Shown one piece after another: positions 7,815 through 16,960 of a stretch of 39,261 bases of DNA. The number at the start of each line of letters is the position of its first letter. Position 1 is the first letter of the stretch. The translations under genes were made by a program, and so were the position numbers. The notes below the pieces were generated by a model. The model did not search any database and was not told the DNA's origin. It was given only the letters and a program-made list of their open reading frames with translations. This stretch comes from Planctomycetota bacterium. Its GTDB lineage: Bacteria > Planctomycetota > Phycisphaerae > Phycisphaerales > SM1A02. The stretch covers positions 1-39,261 of the forward strand of contig JACNLO010000055.1 in NCBI GenBank assembly GCA_014381555.1. Reading direction: 5' to 3'.

Positions 7815-10027
7815 CGTCATTGCTTCAATTTATTCCAAACATCCTTGCAATGCCTGCAGTCCCAGTTTCACAAGTTGTTCAAAGTGAAACGCTTGGTTGG
7901 GCAAGTTTTATTTTATGGTTACCTTTAATCTCACTTGCATTGTGTGGACTTTGCGCAGTTTGTAAGGTTAAGACTAAAGCACCGGCAATCATCACTACTA
8001 TTTGTCTAGGGACGTCGTTTGTACTTACGGTGCTTTTATGGCAGGGGTACGAACAACCAGTGATTATTCACCTCTTCGACTGGTTACAAGTGCATTGGGC
8101 AGAGGGTTCATTTGTAGCAAACTTTGCTCTGTACATAGACTCATTGACATTACTCTGGATGTTATTTGTTACGGGGCTTGGCACACTTATTTCGTTGTAT
8201 GCCTCTGAATATATGGAACACGATGTAGGGAAGGGATACACCCGCTTCTTTGCAGGTGTGAGCGTGTTCCTCTTTGCTATGACGTGCCTTGTGATGGGCG
8301 ACAACTTGCTCTTGCTCTATCTCGGATGGGAAGGCGTTGGATTTGCTTCGTATTGGTTGATTGGGTATTTTTATCAAAAACCATCTGCGGTAGCAGCTGC
8401 AAAAAAAGCATTTATCGTGAACAGAATTGGCGATGTTGGATTAGCTCTCGCGATTTACTTGATTTGGTCTACATTTGGAACAGTGCAATATGATGGAATT
8501 GCAACGGCACTTGCTAGTCATCAATACGAAACGTCGTTTGGTGATTGGACAGTCCATGCGATTCCTTACTTATTAATGATTGCAGCGTTTGGAAAATCAG
8601 CACAACTTCCATTGTATGTTTGGTTGCCAGATGCAATGGAAGGTCCAACTCCTGTTTCTGCCTTGATACATGCTGCAACAATGGTAACTGCCGGTGTGTA
8701 TCTCATCATTCGAACGTATCCACTCTTTATGTTGGATAGCCATGCCCTTGAAACTGTCGCATGGGTTGGTGGATTGACCGCATTTTTTGCAGCAACAATT
8801 GGCATGGCTCAGTATGACATCAAAAGAATTATGGCATACTCAACTATTTCCCAATTGGGTTACATGTTCCTCGGGCTTGGTGTGTTAAGTTCCTTCGGTG
8901 CTGCATACCACGTCTTTACGCATGCGTTCTTCAAAGCAGTTTTGTTCTTAACTTGCGGTGCAATTATGCACGGTTTTGCAGGTCAACTTGATCTAAGACG
9001 TTTGTCAGGGTTACGTAAAATGAAGGGGTGGAAAATCGTGAGTTACACGATGTTGGTTGGATGCCTTGCATTAGCTGGATTCCCTCTTACCAGTGGTTTT
9101 TTCTCAAAAGACGTTATTCTTGCCGAAGCATTTGTGACGCAAGGGGCAGGGTTTAAATTTTTAGGATGGCTTGCAATCTTCACCGCAGGTTTAACAGCTT
9201 ATTACACATTCCGCGTTTGGTTCAGGGTGTGCTGTGGTCCTGTGCAATATGAACCTGGCGACGAGTTGCATGGAGGAGATGAAACTTCATTCCACCCACA
9301 TGCTCCTCGGTTTGCAATTAATTTTGTTCTAGTTGTTATTGCCCTTGGTGCCATACTTGCGGCACTGCCATACTTTATGCCAAATGAAACGGATGGATTA
9401 CATGGTGGTTGGATTGCTGAGATGGTCAACGACTCTCCAGCTTCAGCAGGAGTTCCTGGAGCAGTTGTTGATTCTCATGCAGTTCATGACTCTGGGCACA
9501 CTGGGGATTCGGGAGATGAAACACATCACGGTGACATTTTGGGGATGGATCCACATAAAGCGATGTATTTCATTTCTGCAGTTGTCGGGTTCATAGGCAT
9601 TGCATTTGCCTTGTATTTTCATTTGTTCCGTCGTAAAGCTGCGGATACATTGCGAAGCAAGTTGTTGTCACGCAGAACTACAAGATGGCTACCAACGGCA
9701 ATGGAGCACAAGTGGTACGTCGATGAAATCTATATAGCACTTATACGCTCGCCTCTTTGGATTCTCGGAAAATTATTCTCAATGATCGATCGGTACATCA
9801 TTGACGGTGCTCTTGTCAATGGCATCTCTTCTCTTCCGCGTGCTGCAGCGAAATGGTTTTCGCCATTACACAATGGAGCAGTTCAAAGTTATGCAGTTTC
9901 AATGATAGGTGGGGCGATTCTCATAGTGTTACTGATGTTGTTTATGCCTGAGATAGTCGAATTTTTACAATCGATTTCTCAGCAGGGCGGTGAACATACT
10001 ATTGCTTCTCTCGGGGGTGCGCAATGA
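7811..10027 (+). CDS. nuoL: NADH-quinone oxidoreductase subunit L (antiporter-like, lateral helix)
   Basis: The distal antiporter-like subunit of complex I, 738 residues against about 613 in E. coli. Key elements are YLGWEGVGFASYWLIG (channel glutamate), FGKSAQLPLYVWLPDAMEG (channel lysine), PTPVSALIHAATMVTAGVYL and the C-terminal MEHKWYVDEIY, after which the lateral helix and final anchor follow. The extra length lies mainly between helices in residues about 475-585, including a His/Asp-rich stretch (DSHAVHDSGHTGDSGDETHH). It starts in an ATGA overlap with nuoK and overlaps nuoM by four bases. Confidence 0.97.
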   Translation: MTSLLQFIPNILAMPAVPVSQVVQSETLGWASFILWLPLISLALCGLCAVCKVKTKAPAIITTICLGTSFVLTVLLWQGYEQPVIIHLFDWLQVHWAEGSFVANFALYIDSLTLLWMLFVTGLGTLISLYASEYMEHDVGKGYTRFFAGVSVFLFAMTCLVMGDNLLLLYLGWEGVGFASYWLIGYFYQKPSAVAAAKKAFIVNRIGDVGLALAIYLIWSTFGTVQYDGIATALASHQYETSFGDWTVHAIPYLLMIAAFGKSAQLPLYVWLPDAMEGPTPVSALIHAATMVTAGVYLIIRTYPLFMLDSHALETVAWVGGLTAFFAATIGMAQYDIKRIMAYSTISQLGYMFLGLGVLSSFGAAYHVFTHAFFKAVLFLTCGAIMHGFAGQLDLRRLSGLRKMKGWKIVSYTMLVGCLALAGFPLTSGFFSKDVILAEAFVTQGAGFKFLGWLAIFTAGLTAYYTFRVWFRVCCGPVQYEPGDELHGGDETSFHPHAPRFAINFVLVVIALGAILAALPYFMPNETDGLHGGWIAEMVNDSPASAGVPGAVVDSHAVHDSGHTGDSGDETHHGDILGMDPHKAMYFISAVVGFIGIAFALYFHLFRRKAADTLRSKLLSRRTTRWLPTAMEHKWYVDEIYIALIRSPLWILGKLFSMIDRYIIDGALVNGISSLPRAAAKWFSPLHNGAVQSYAVSMIGGAILIVLLMLFMPEIVEFLQSISQQGGEHTIASLGGAQ

Positions 10028-11610
10028 CGTTGTGGTACCTACTTTTACTTCCATTGATTGGTGCAGGGAGCATCTTTGTTCTTAGAGCAAAGGCGGCTAA
10101 ATGGATTGCGATAGCTACCTCTAGCCTAGTATTCGTGTTGAGTATCGTGATGGCGATTCAATTTAGTCAGTGGGGTACATCTGCGACTGGACTTGTTTCA
10201 CATTATTCTTGGTTAAATACATTAGGAATTACCCTTGATCTCGGCGCAGATTCGGTGGCGATGATGTTGGTGTTACTAACAACTCTTTTAACTCCGCTTT
10301 GTGTATTGGGGTCATTCTCGGCAATAACAAGCCGCAAGCGAGAGTACTACGCATGGCTCCTTATTCTTGAAACGGCAATGCTCGGAGTATTTACTGCTCA
10401 AGACCTCATTCTGTTTTATGTAAGTTTTGAATTGACATTGGTACCAATGTTCTTTTTAATTGCAATTTATGGTGGTAAGAATAGAGCACACGCAAGCATC
10501 AAGTTCTTTATCTATACGTTTACAGGGTCACTCTTTACTCTCGCAGGTTTTGTTTATGTTGCATGGAAATACAAAGTTGCTTCTAACGGGGGATGGTCGT
10601 TTGCTATTCATGATTTGACAACTTTTGCAGCGACACTTTCTCCTACAGAGCAAGGTTGGATATTACTTGCGTTACTTGCAGGGTTCGCCGTAAAAATTCC
10701 AGTTTTCCCTGTGCATACATGGTTGCCACTTGCACACACTGAAGCGCCTACAGCTGGCTCAGTTATCCTTGCGGGTGTTTTGTTAAAACTAGGAACGTTT
10801 GGTGTCTATCGTTTTGTCCTTCCAATGGTTCCTGAAGCATTGGTTGTATATGCTCCAGCTATAGCGGTGCTTGCAATTATTGGTATTTTGTATGCTGCGC
10901 TCATTTGCTGGGTGCAAGATGATGTTAAGAAACTGATTGCTTATTCTTCGGTTAGCCACTTGGGATTCTGTGTGCTTGGGTTAATTGCTTTGAATCCAAT
11001 CGCACTTGAAGGTGCAGTGCTATACATGATTAACCATGGTCTTTCTACCGGAGCATTATTCTTTCTGATTGGAATGATGTATGAGCGGTATCACACTCGA
11101 GACATGAATGCTATAGGTGGATTGGCGAAGAAGATGCCTGTGTGGTCATTCTTTATGGTTTTCTTTGTTCTTGCAAGTGTTGGTTTGCCAGGACTCAATG
11201 GCTTTGTAAGTGAATTCATGTGCTTGATTGGAACGTTTATTTCATCAAGCTCAAATCCAACATGGCCTGGTGTCCTAGGACCTGAATATGCTGCGATTGC
11301 TGCAATTGGAATGGTCTTAGCAGCGATGTACTTGCTCATTATGGTTGGAAAAGTTGTGTTTGGTTCTCTTAAAGAACCAGAGCAACACGAGCCACATCAA
11401 ACATTACCAACAGACTTATCCTTGCGAGAGATTGGCGTTCTAATTCCATTGGCATTGCTCTGCGTTTGGATTGGTGTAAAACCAATTGTCTTAACAGATG
11501 CCATGCAAGATTCTGTGGAAGAAGTTCTTTCTCCATTTCCAAGAATTGTTCAACAACAGGAACAGGCCCCAGCGAAACTGATTGATATAAAGGATGAACA
11601 ACATGGTTGA
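10024..11610 (+). CDS. nuoM: NADH-quinone oxidoreductase subunit M
   Basis: The central antiporter-like subunit of the complex I membrane arm, 528 residues with about 14 helices. Diagnostic motifs are YVSFELTLVPMFFLIAIYGG (channel glutamate), LAGFAVKIPVFPVHTWLPLA (channel lysine), HTEAPTAGSVILAGVLLKLG and MINHGLSTGALFFLIGM. A short polar C-terminal tail follows the last helix. It starts in an ATGA overlap with nuoL and overlaps the start of nuoN by 8 bp (17 bp if the upstream nuoN ATG is used), so all five genes are likely on one mRNA. Confidence 0.97.
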   Translation: MTLWYLLLLPLIGAGSIFVLRAKAAKWIAIATSSLVFVLSIVMAIQFSQWGTSATGLVSHYSWLNTLGITLDLGADSVAMMLVLLTTLLTPLCVLGSFSAITSRKREYYAWLLILETAMLGVFTAQDLILFYVSFELTLVPMFFLIAIYGGKNRAHASIKFFIYTFTGSLFTLAGFVYVAWKYKVASNGGWSFAIHDLTTFAATLSPTEQGWILLALLAGFAVKIPVFPVHTWLPLAHTEAPTAGSVILAGVLLKLGTFGVYRFVLPMVPEALVVYAPAIAVLAIIGILYAALICWVQDDVKKLIAYSSVSHLGFCVLGLIALNPIALEGAVLYMINHGLSTGALFFLIGMMYERYHTRDMNAIGGLAKKMPVWSFFMVFFVLASVGLPGLNGFVSEFMCLIGTFISSSSNPTWPGVLGPEYAAIAAIGMVLAAMYLLIMVGKVVFGSLKEPEQHEPHQTLPTDLSLREIGVLIPLALLCVWIGVKPIVLTDAMQDSVEEVLSPFPRIVQQQEQAPAKLIDIKDEQHG

Positions 11611-13099
11611 CCGACTTTGGTTCCTCATCCCAGAACTTATTTTGCTTTCGGGAGCAGTTGTTTGTGCGATTGGTGGTTTGTCGAACGCTGCGGCTATCAG
11701 AAGACGAGTTGGATTTATTGCGAGTATTTTCCTTATAGCAGCGTGCGTCTCGATTCCATTTGTATATTCACAAATTCATGTCGTTGATTCTTCCTCGTTG
11801 TACCCATGGCTTGGGAAGTATGTCAAATTTACTGTGGGAATTATTGGTATTCTTTTAGTGATGACATCAGGGGGGTTGATGGATCGCAAATATGAACATG
11901 CAATTGCATCTGGTAAGGACCGATTCAATGCATTGCGAACAAGTGCGGGTGAGTACCATGCATTACTCTTACTAAGTATTACAGGAGTAATGTTGCTTTG
12001 CGAAGCGAACGACCTCATCTGGCTTTTTCTCGCACTTGAACTTGTTTCGTTGCCAACATACGTAATGGTTGCGATGAGTCGTTGGTCAAGAGTAGGACAA
12101 GAAGCAGCGATGAAGTACTTCTTCCTTGGTGCTGTTTCCGCTGCATTGATGCTTTATGGTTTCGCTTTGATGTATGGTGCAACTGGCACGTTTGTCTTGA
12201 GCGACATGATGACTGCTTTCGCAGAACAAAGAGTCGACGGAGGTATTGCAATCTTTGGTCAGATAGGGTTGCTCCTTGCACTTGTAGGTCTTTGTTACAA
12301 GATTGCCGCTGCGCCGATGCACATGTACGCTCCAGATGTGTACCAGGGTGCAGCTTCTGCAGTAACCGCATTTTTAGCTTTTGTTCCAAAAGCGGCGGGC
12401 ATGATAGCGATTATTATTATTCTCTCGATTGTTGGTTGGGAAAATGGATTGCCTTCAATCGTGGAAATGACGTTGTGGGTTGTTGCGGTTCTTACCATGT
12501 TGCTTGGAAATATTGGAGCGTTACTTCAGACTTCTACAAAGAGAATGCTTGGGTATAGTTCCATAGCTCACAGTGGATATATGTTGATTGGAATCATTGC
12601 TGGTCCTCCTCTTGGTCTTGTTGCGGTGATGGTGTACCTTGTTATTTACGGTGCGACAAATACCGCCGCATTTGCAACTCTTGCAAGTTTGTCACGAGAT
12701 GGGAGATCAATTGATTCTCTTGATGACATCGCTGGTTTACATAATCGAAGCCCTTTAGCAGCGACAGCATTCTCAATTTCATGCGGTTCACTGCTTGGTA
12801 TTCCACCACTTTTTGGTTTTTGGGGTAAGTTGATGCTTTTCGCTGCAGGTATTGCAGCAGGACAATTGTCTCTTGTAATTATTGCTGCAGTATCAAGTGC
12901 AATCAGCGCGTGGTATTACCTGCGACTCATCGGCTTGAGTTTGTTATCTCCCAATACTCCAAGAAGCGAGTCGGTTACGATCTCGTTGCGATGGCCTCTC
13001 ATCGCGGCGATCATTTCAGCAATTATTGCAATTGGCGGACCGCTAGTTCTGAAGTCTTTGTCATCTGAAGCACGGCAAGCAATTAATCAGCCCGAGTAA
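11603..13099 (+). CDS. nuoN: NADH-quinone oxidoreductase subunit N
   Basis: The proximal antiporter-like subunit of complex I, 498 residues from the chosen start. Motifs are LIWLFLALELVSLPTYVMVA (channel glutamate), YKIAAAPMHMYAPDVYQGA, AFLAFVPKAAGM and a GYSSIAHSGYMLIG segment. The first in-frame ATG is 11594, but AAAGG abuts it directly. The ATG at 11603 has AAGGA at a normal distance of 8 nt, so I start there. The stop codon touches the stop of the convergent membrane-protein gene (13100) with no base between them. The remaining complex I genes, nuoA-I, are not in this window. Confidence 0.96.
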   Translation: MVDRLWFLIPELILLSGAVVCAIGGLSNAAAIRRRVGFIASIFLIAACVSIPFVYSQIHVVDSSSLYPWLGKYVKFTVGIIGILLVMTSGGLMDRKYEHAIASGKDRFNALRTSAGEYHALLLLSITGVMLLCEANDLIWLFLALELVSLPTYVMVAMSRWSRVGQEAAMKYFFLGAVSAALMLYGFALMYGATGTFVLSDMMTAFAEQRVDGGIAIFGQIGLLLALVGLCYKIAAAPMHMYAPDVYQGAASAVTAFLAFVPKAAGMIAIIIILSIVGWENGLPSIVEMTLWVVAVLTMLLGNIGALLQTSTKRMLGYSSIAHSGYMLIGIIAGPPLGLVAVMVYLVIYGATNTAAFATLASLSRDGRSIDSLDDIAGLHNRSPLAATAFSISCGSLLGIPPLFGFWGKLMLFAAGIAAGQLSLVIIAAVSSAISAWYYLRLIGLSLLSPNTPRSESVTISLRWPLIAAIISAIIAIGGPLVLKSLSSEARQAINQPE

Positions 13100-13906
13100 T
13101 CACTCTGCGGCTCGTTTTACAGATGCTGATTTGCGAGCTCGCGTGAGTTGAAAACCAAGACCCGCTAGCGAGAGCCCAATGGTAATACTGAGTAGGACTG
13201 TAGGTGTAATCGAAGAGAGTTCGTTGGAATTCCAATACATGGCAGCGATCGTGCGAATTCCTTCTAAGAGCAAGAAACTGCCTCCCATTGATGTTACTAG
13301 GGCGGCAGAGAAGTAGGGCATGAATGTTGCTACGAGCAACCCCAGAAGTAACCCAGCAATCGAAGAACCAACAAGCATGAGTCTTGGAGCTGCTGGGATA
13401 GCATTCCATGCTGCATTTGCTCGATGCATTCCAGACCTCGTTGCTGCTGCAACATCATGGGTCACCATAGTTAACATCGAGAGTAGGATATCTTCTGACG
13501 ATTGAAGAGTGGTCGCTGAGTGGTCATCGCTTGCTTCAGATTGCTCAGCTGGAGTGGTTGCTGCTTCAATAACATCCCCGACGACTTGTTCGCCATTTCC
13601 TAAATCAGCGACATGCCATGTTATGACTGGGGCAATAATGGCGAATGAAAAAGCTAGCGAGAGGAGAATAGCTAATTTGGAAAGGTATACAGCGAGGATT
13701 GCAGCTATAACGCCAAAAACTAGAGCAATGATAAGAGGTGACATGCTCAGGGAAAGGTGTGGGGCTAGGAGGAGCCCAGTACCGGCGCCAAGAAGCCCAA
13801 AACTAAGTCCCACAGCTGATTTGAGAAGTAGTGCACCTGAGCACAGGAGAATTGCTCCTGTAACAAGACAGATGGCTGGGATAATAAATGGGACAAGCGT
13901 TTCCAT
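13100..13906 (-). CDS. multi-spanning membrane protein of unknown function
   Basis: I do not recognise this 268-residue protein with certainty. It has about four hydrophobic helices near the N-terminus (beginning TLVPFIIPAICLVTGAILL), then a polar segment of about 75 residues (near 120-195) rich in Asp, Glu and Ser. About three more helices follow, and the end is a basic tail (QLTRARKSASVKRAAE). Gly/Ala/Leu-rich glycine-zipper patterns such as SFGLLGAGTGLLLAP resemble the TM198-like (DUF4203) architecture, but this is a weak fold-level guess. The frame opens at 13963. I use the ATG at 13906 because AGGA lies five bases upstream and the earlier region contains a repeat. It converges directly on nuoN. 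Confidence 0.7.
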   Translation of the reverse strand: METLVPFIIPAICLVTGAILLCSGALLLKSAVGLSFGLLGAGTGLLLAPHLSLSMSPLIIALVFGVIAAILAVYLSKLAILLSLAFSFAIIAPVITWHVADLGNGEQVVGDVIEAATTPAEQSEASDDHSATTLQSSEDILLSMLTMVTHDVAAATRSGMHRANAAWNAIPAAPRLMLVGSSIAGLLLGLLVATFMPYFSAALVTSMGGSFLLLEGIRTIAAMYWNSNELSSITPTVLLSITIGLSLAGLGFQLTRARKSASVKRAAE

Positions 13907-13966
13907 GGTATTCCTATCTATCGTCATTGGGAGATACCCACCACTCATTTTCATCATATTCATTAT

Positions 13967-14015
13967 GGGCTTTGTCCCCAGATCAGACCAGTGGACTGAG
14001 AATGGGACAGACCCC
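13967..14015. repeat. short inverted repeat of the GGGTCTGTCCC type
   Basis: GGGCTTTGTCCC (13967-13978) and GGGACAGACCCC (14004-14015) are imperfect inverted copies (10 of 12 positions), 25 bp apart, in the divergent gap between the membrane-protein gene and the DUF255 gene. GGGGTCTGTCCCC-like palindromes occur as dispersed repeats in some bacterial genomes; whether this one is repeated cannot be seen here. Lying between two divergent genes, it could also be an operator or an mRNA leader hairpin. Confidence 0.55.
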
Positions 14016-14046
14016 GTGCCAGACCACCCTGTGATAGCATGTAGAG

Positions 14047-16431
14047 ATGAAATCTATGAATTGTTGGCAAGCGACTGTGTGTATCGCTGTAGTAATGGGA
14101 GTATGTATGAGTTCGAGTGCTACAAATGAACAAACAGGGCAGGACCAAACCCCTGCGTTGCCATCAGATGGAACAAATCGCCTCGGAGAAACGACGAGTC
14201 CATACCTCCTTCAACATCAGCACAACCCTGTACATTGGTACCCGTGGGGAGAGGAAGCATTTGAAGCAGCTCGGTCCCAGAATAAACCAATTTTTCTCAG
14301 CATTGGGTATTCGACATGTTACTGGTGCCACGTGATGGAACGTGAGTGTTTTGAAGATCAAGAAGTTGCAGATATTTTGAATAAAGACTTCATCGCAATA
14401 AAAGTGGACCGAGAAGAACGACCCGATGTCGACGATATTTATATGACAGCGGTACAAATTATCACTCGCGGAAGAGGTGGTTGGCCTATTTCGTTGTTTC
14501 TTGAACCAGAGCACCTTCAACCATTTTTTGGTGGAACATATTTCCCAAAAAATGACAGTTCTGGTCGAAGAGGATTTATTTCAACCATGAATCTTATTAC
14601 ACAAAAATGGCAAGATGAAAATGAATCTGTGATGAAACAAGCAACATTGGTTGGGGAAGCTGTTTCAAACAGTTTGACAACAAAACATGATTCAGTTCCA
14701 CTTGATGCAGATGTTATAGAACGCGGGGTTGTTTCACTACTCTCTCGCTATGATTCGAAACGGGGTGGTTTTTCAAATGCACCTAAGTTCCCAATGCCTT
14801 CGTATCTTGATTTTCTTATGGAAACAAGTTGGGAGACGCCACAAGTTCAAACATCCGTAGCTAACACATTGATTCAAATGAGCATGGGTGGTATGTACGA
14901 CCAAGTTGGTGGAGGGTTTCATCGATACAGCACGGATGATAAATGGCTCGTCCCTCATTTTGAAAAGATGTTGTACGACAATGGACAACTTGTTTCAACA
15001 TACGCTGAAGCGTATAAGAGAACTGGCAACCCAATCTATGCAAAGGTAATTGAAGAAACATTGGACTATGTCAATAGGGAACTCAGCGATCCAAATGGAG
15101 GGTTTTTATCTGCACAGGATGCTGAGTCCAACCATCTTGAAGGTGAAACGTACCTTTGGCGTCAAAATGAAATTGAAAAGGCGCTATCAGATGCTGGCAT
15201 GGAAAATGAAATTGAATTTACGCTTGCTATCTATGGCGTCGATCAGGAACCGAATTTCCAAGATCCGCACCATCCAGAAGTTCCACCTGCAAACGTGTTG
15301 TTTTTAACTTCCTCACTAGAAGAACTTGCTTCTAGATATGGGATGACGTATCCTGAACTTCAACAAAGAATTGATGCAATTGATGCCGTGCTACTCAAGG
15401 TTAGAGACACTCGCGATCAACCCTCGACGGATGACAAAATAATTACAGCATGGAATGGCATGATGATTACTGGCTACGCAGATGCTGGGCGGATATTAAG
15501 TAATCCTGAATGGGTTTCTCGTGCAGAACACGCAGCATCTTTTATTCTGGATGAAATGCGAAGTGGTACAGGCAAGTTGCTGCGAACATGGAGAAATGGG
15601 AAGGGCGGGGCTGAAGCATTCTTAATCGACTACAGCGCTTTAATCCATGGGCTTCTTGCTATTCATCGTGCAAATCAATCACAACAAGCTTTGCAGCAAG
15701 CAATAGAGTTGTATGACATTGCAAGATCATTGTTCTATGTGCAAGGCGAAGGGTGGTATGACACCGAGGATGAACAATCTGATTTATTTGTGAGAACCCG
15801 TGCACAATCCGACGGGGCTATGCCTTCTGCAACGTCTCTTATCTTGTTAGACCAAATTGATCTCGCAAAGTTGTCAGGTGATTCAAGATTTTTGGACGAT
15901 GCTATTCGTACTATTGAATCTGAGAGCAAGTTGCTCACGACTTCGCCGCTTTCGGCAGTTGTAGCAACAAGGGGTTTGCACACTTTACTCCAACGTTATC
16001 CCGAAACATTCGCAGAAGACATTGAAGTGGTAAACGTAGATTCTTCACCTGTAACGATGCACTGTCAACCAAACACATTGACAGTTCCTGCTGGGGGAAA
16101 CGCAACTGTACAAGTAAAAATAAAAATAATCGATGGATGGCATGTGAATTCGCATAGTCCTGGCAACGATTATGCAGTCCCACTTTCAATTACATCTCTC
16201 GACGAAACAGTTTCTCTTTCTATGATGTGGCCAAAAGGAAAAAGAATGCTTTCCGCTGGCGAACGAGTTGTTGTGTACAGCGGACCTGAAGTGAGCATCC
16301 CAGTAAATATTACTGCAAGCGAAAGAGCAAAAGGTCCTGTTGCCATTTCTGTAACATGGCAAGCGTGTGATGAAGATTCTTGCTTGGCGCCCGAAACCAT
16401 ACAAATACCATGCAAAATTGTTGTGGAGTAA
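14047..16431 (+). CDS. exported DUF255 thioredoxin-like protein fused to a DsbD-alpha-like domain
   Basis: A 794-residue protein of the YyaL/SPATA20 (DUF255) family. Residues 1-26 look like a signal peptide. The DUF255 thioredoxin-like domain follows: [19 protein letters not shown], then [16 protein letters not shown] with the CYWC pair C91/C94, [13 protein letters not shown] and [12 protein letters not shown] long alpha/alpha barrel-like region of six-hairpin glycosidase type spans about 200-640 (for example [20 protein letters not shown] and [13 protein letters not shown]). Residues about 660-794 resemble the N-terminal domain of DsbD, with GWHVNSHSP and a CDEDSC pair before LAPE. That points to an envelope redox role, which is inference. 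The asparaginase-like gene starts on its stop codon (TAATG). Confidence 0.88.
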   Translation: MKSMNCWQATVCIAVVMGVCMSSSATNEQTGQDQTPALPSDGTNRLGETTSPYLLQHQHNPVHWYPWGEEAFEAARSQNKPIFLSIGYSTCYWCHVMERECFEDQEVADILNKDFIAIKVDREERPDVDDIYMTAVQIITRGRGGWPISLFLEPEHLQPFFGGTYFPKNDSSGRRGFISTMNLITQKWQDENESVMKQATLVGEAVSNSLTTKHDSVPLDADVIERGVVSLLSRYDSKRGGFSNAPKFPMPSYLDFLMETSWETPQVQTSVANTLIQMSMGGMYDQVGGGFHRYSTDDKWLVPHFEKMLYDNGQLVSTYAEAYKRTGNPIYAKVIEETLDYVNRELSDPNGGFLSAQDAESNHLEGETYLWRQNEIEKALSDAGMENEIEFTLAIYGVDQEPNFQDPHHPEVPPANVLFLTSSLEELASRYGMTYPELQQRIDAIDAVLLKVRDTRDQPSTDDKIITAWNGMMITGYADAGRILSNPEWVSRAEHAASFILDEMRSGTGKLLRTWRNGKGGAEAFLIDYSALIHGLLAIHRANQSQQALQQAIELYDIARSLFYVQGEGWYDTEDEQSDLFVRTRAQSDGAMPSATSLILLDQIDLAKLSGDSRFLDDAIRTIESESKLLTTSPLSAVVATRGLHTLLQRYPETFAEDIEVVNVDSSPVTMHCQPNTLTVPAGGNATVQVKIKIIDGWHVNSHSPGNDYAVPLSITSLDETVSLSMMWPKGKRMLSAGERVVVYSGPEVSIPVNITASERAKGPVAISVTWQACDEDSCLAPETIQIPCKIVVE

Positions 16432-16955
16432 TGAAGTTGAACAATCTTTTTTCAGTTGCACTTATTTCGACTGGTGGCACAATCGAAAAAACATACGATG
16501 CTCATGAAGGCATTCTTGCAAACGGTCTTCCTGTTCTTGAAACTATGCTAGGAACGCTACAACTTGATGGTGTTTCAATTGATAGAATTGAGTTAATGAA
16601 CAAGGATAGTAGGGAGATGTCGCAAGCGGATCATGACGCAATTGCAAATTGCGTTAATGAGCAAGCGCAATCACATGATGGCATTATTGTTATTCATGGA
16701 ACAGACTCTCTTGCACTCACAGGCGAACGAATTCTCGAACAATATCCAGACCTAGAAAAACCATGCGTTATTACTGGGGCAATGAGACCTTGGATTATGA
16801 GAAATACCGATGCATTACAGAATCTTGTCGAATCATTTTCAGTTGTAAAGCTAGTGGACCCTGGCGTCTATGTTGCAATGCAAAATCGTGTATTGCAATT
16901 CCCGAATGTTGTGAAAGATACAGAGCAAATGTGTTTTGTTAAGAAAGAAAGCTAA
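16431..16955 (+). CDS. single-domain asparaginase-like protein
   Basis: A 174-residue protein matching only the N-terminal, catalytic domain of type I/II L-asparaginases (about 330 residues in full). Both nucleophile motifs are present: LISTGGTIEK (T14) and IVIHGTDSLALTGERI (Thr-Asp pair). ITGAMRPW and the GVYVAMQNRVLQF block follow. The frame ends just after VVKDTEQMCF, which sits where full enzymes have the catalytic-lysine motif, so the C-terminal domain is absent. There is no remnant downstream because the POT gene begins six bases after the stop. The frame is open upstream of 16431, but the ATG there overlaps the previous stop (TAATG) and gives the right N-terminus. Asparaginase activity is not certain for this short form. 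Confidence 0.8.
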   Translation: MKLNNLFSVALISTGGTIEKTYDAHEGILANGLPVLETMLGTLQLDGVSIDRIELMNKDSREMSQADHDAIANCVNEQAQSHDGIIVIHGTDSLALTGERILEQYPDLEKPCVITGAMRPWIMRNTDALQNLVESFSVVKLVDPGVYVAMQNRVLQFPNVVKDTEQMCFVKKES

Positions 16956-16960
16956 CTAAT

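Noticed and set aside
13509-14129. A 206-codon plus-strand open frame across the membrane-protein gene and the gap
   Set aside because: Overlaps the minus-strand gene and the start of the DUF255 gene; no credible protein features.
16380-16430. Upstream extension of the asparaginase-like gene
   Set aside because: The extra 17 codons lie inside the preceding gene and do not match the family; the TAATG overlap gives a normal N-terminus.
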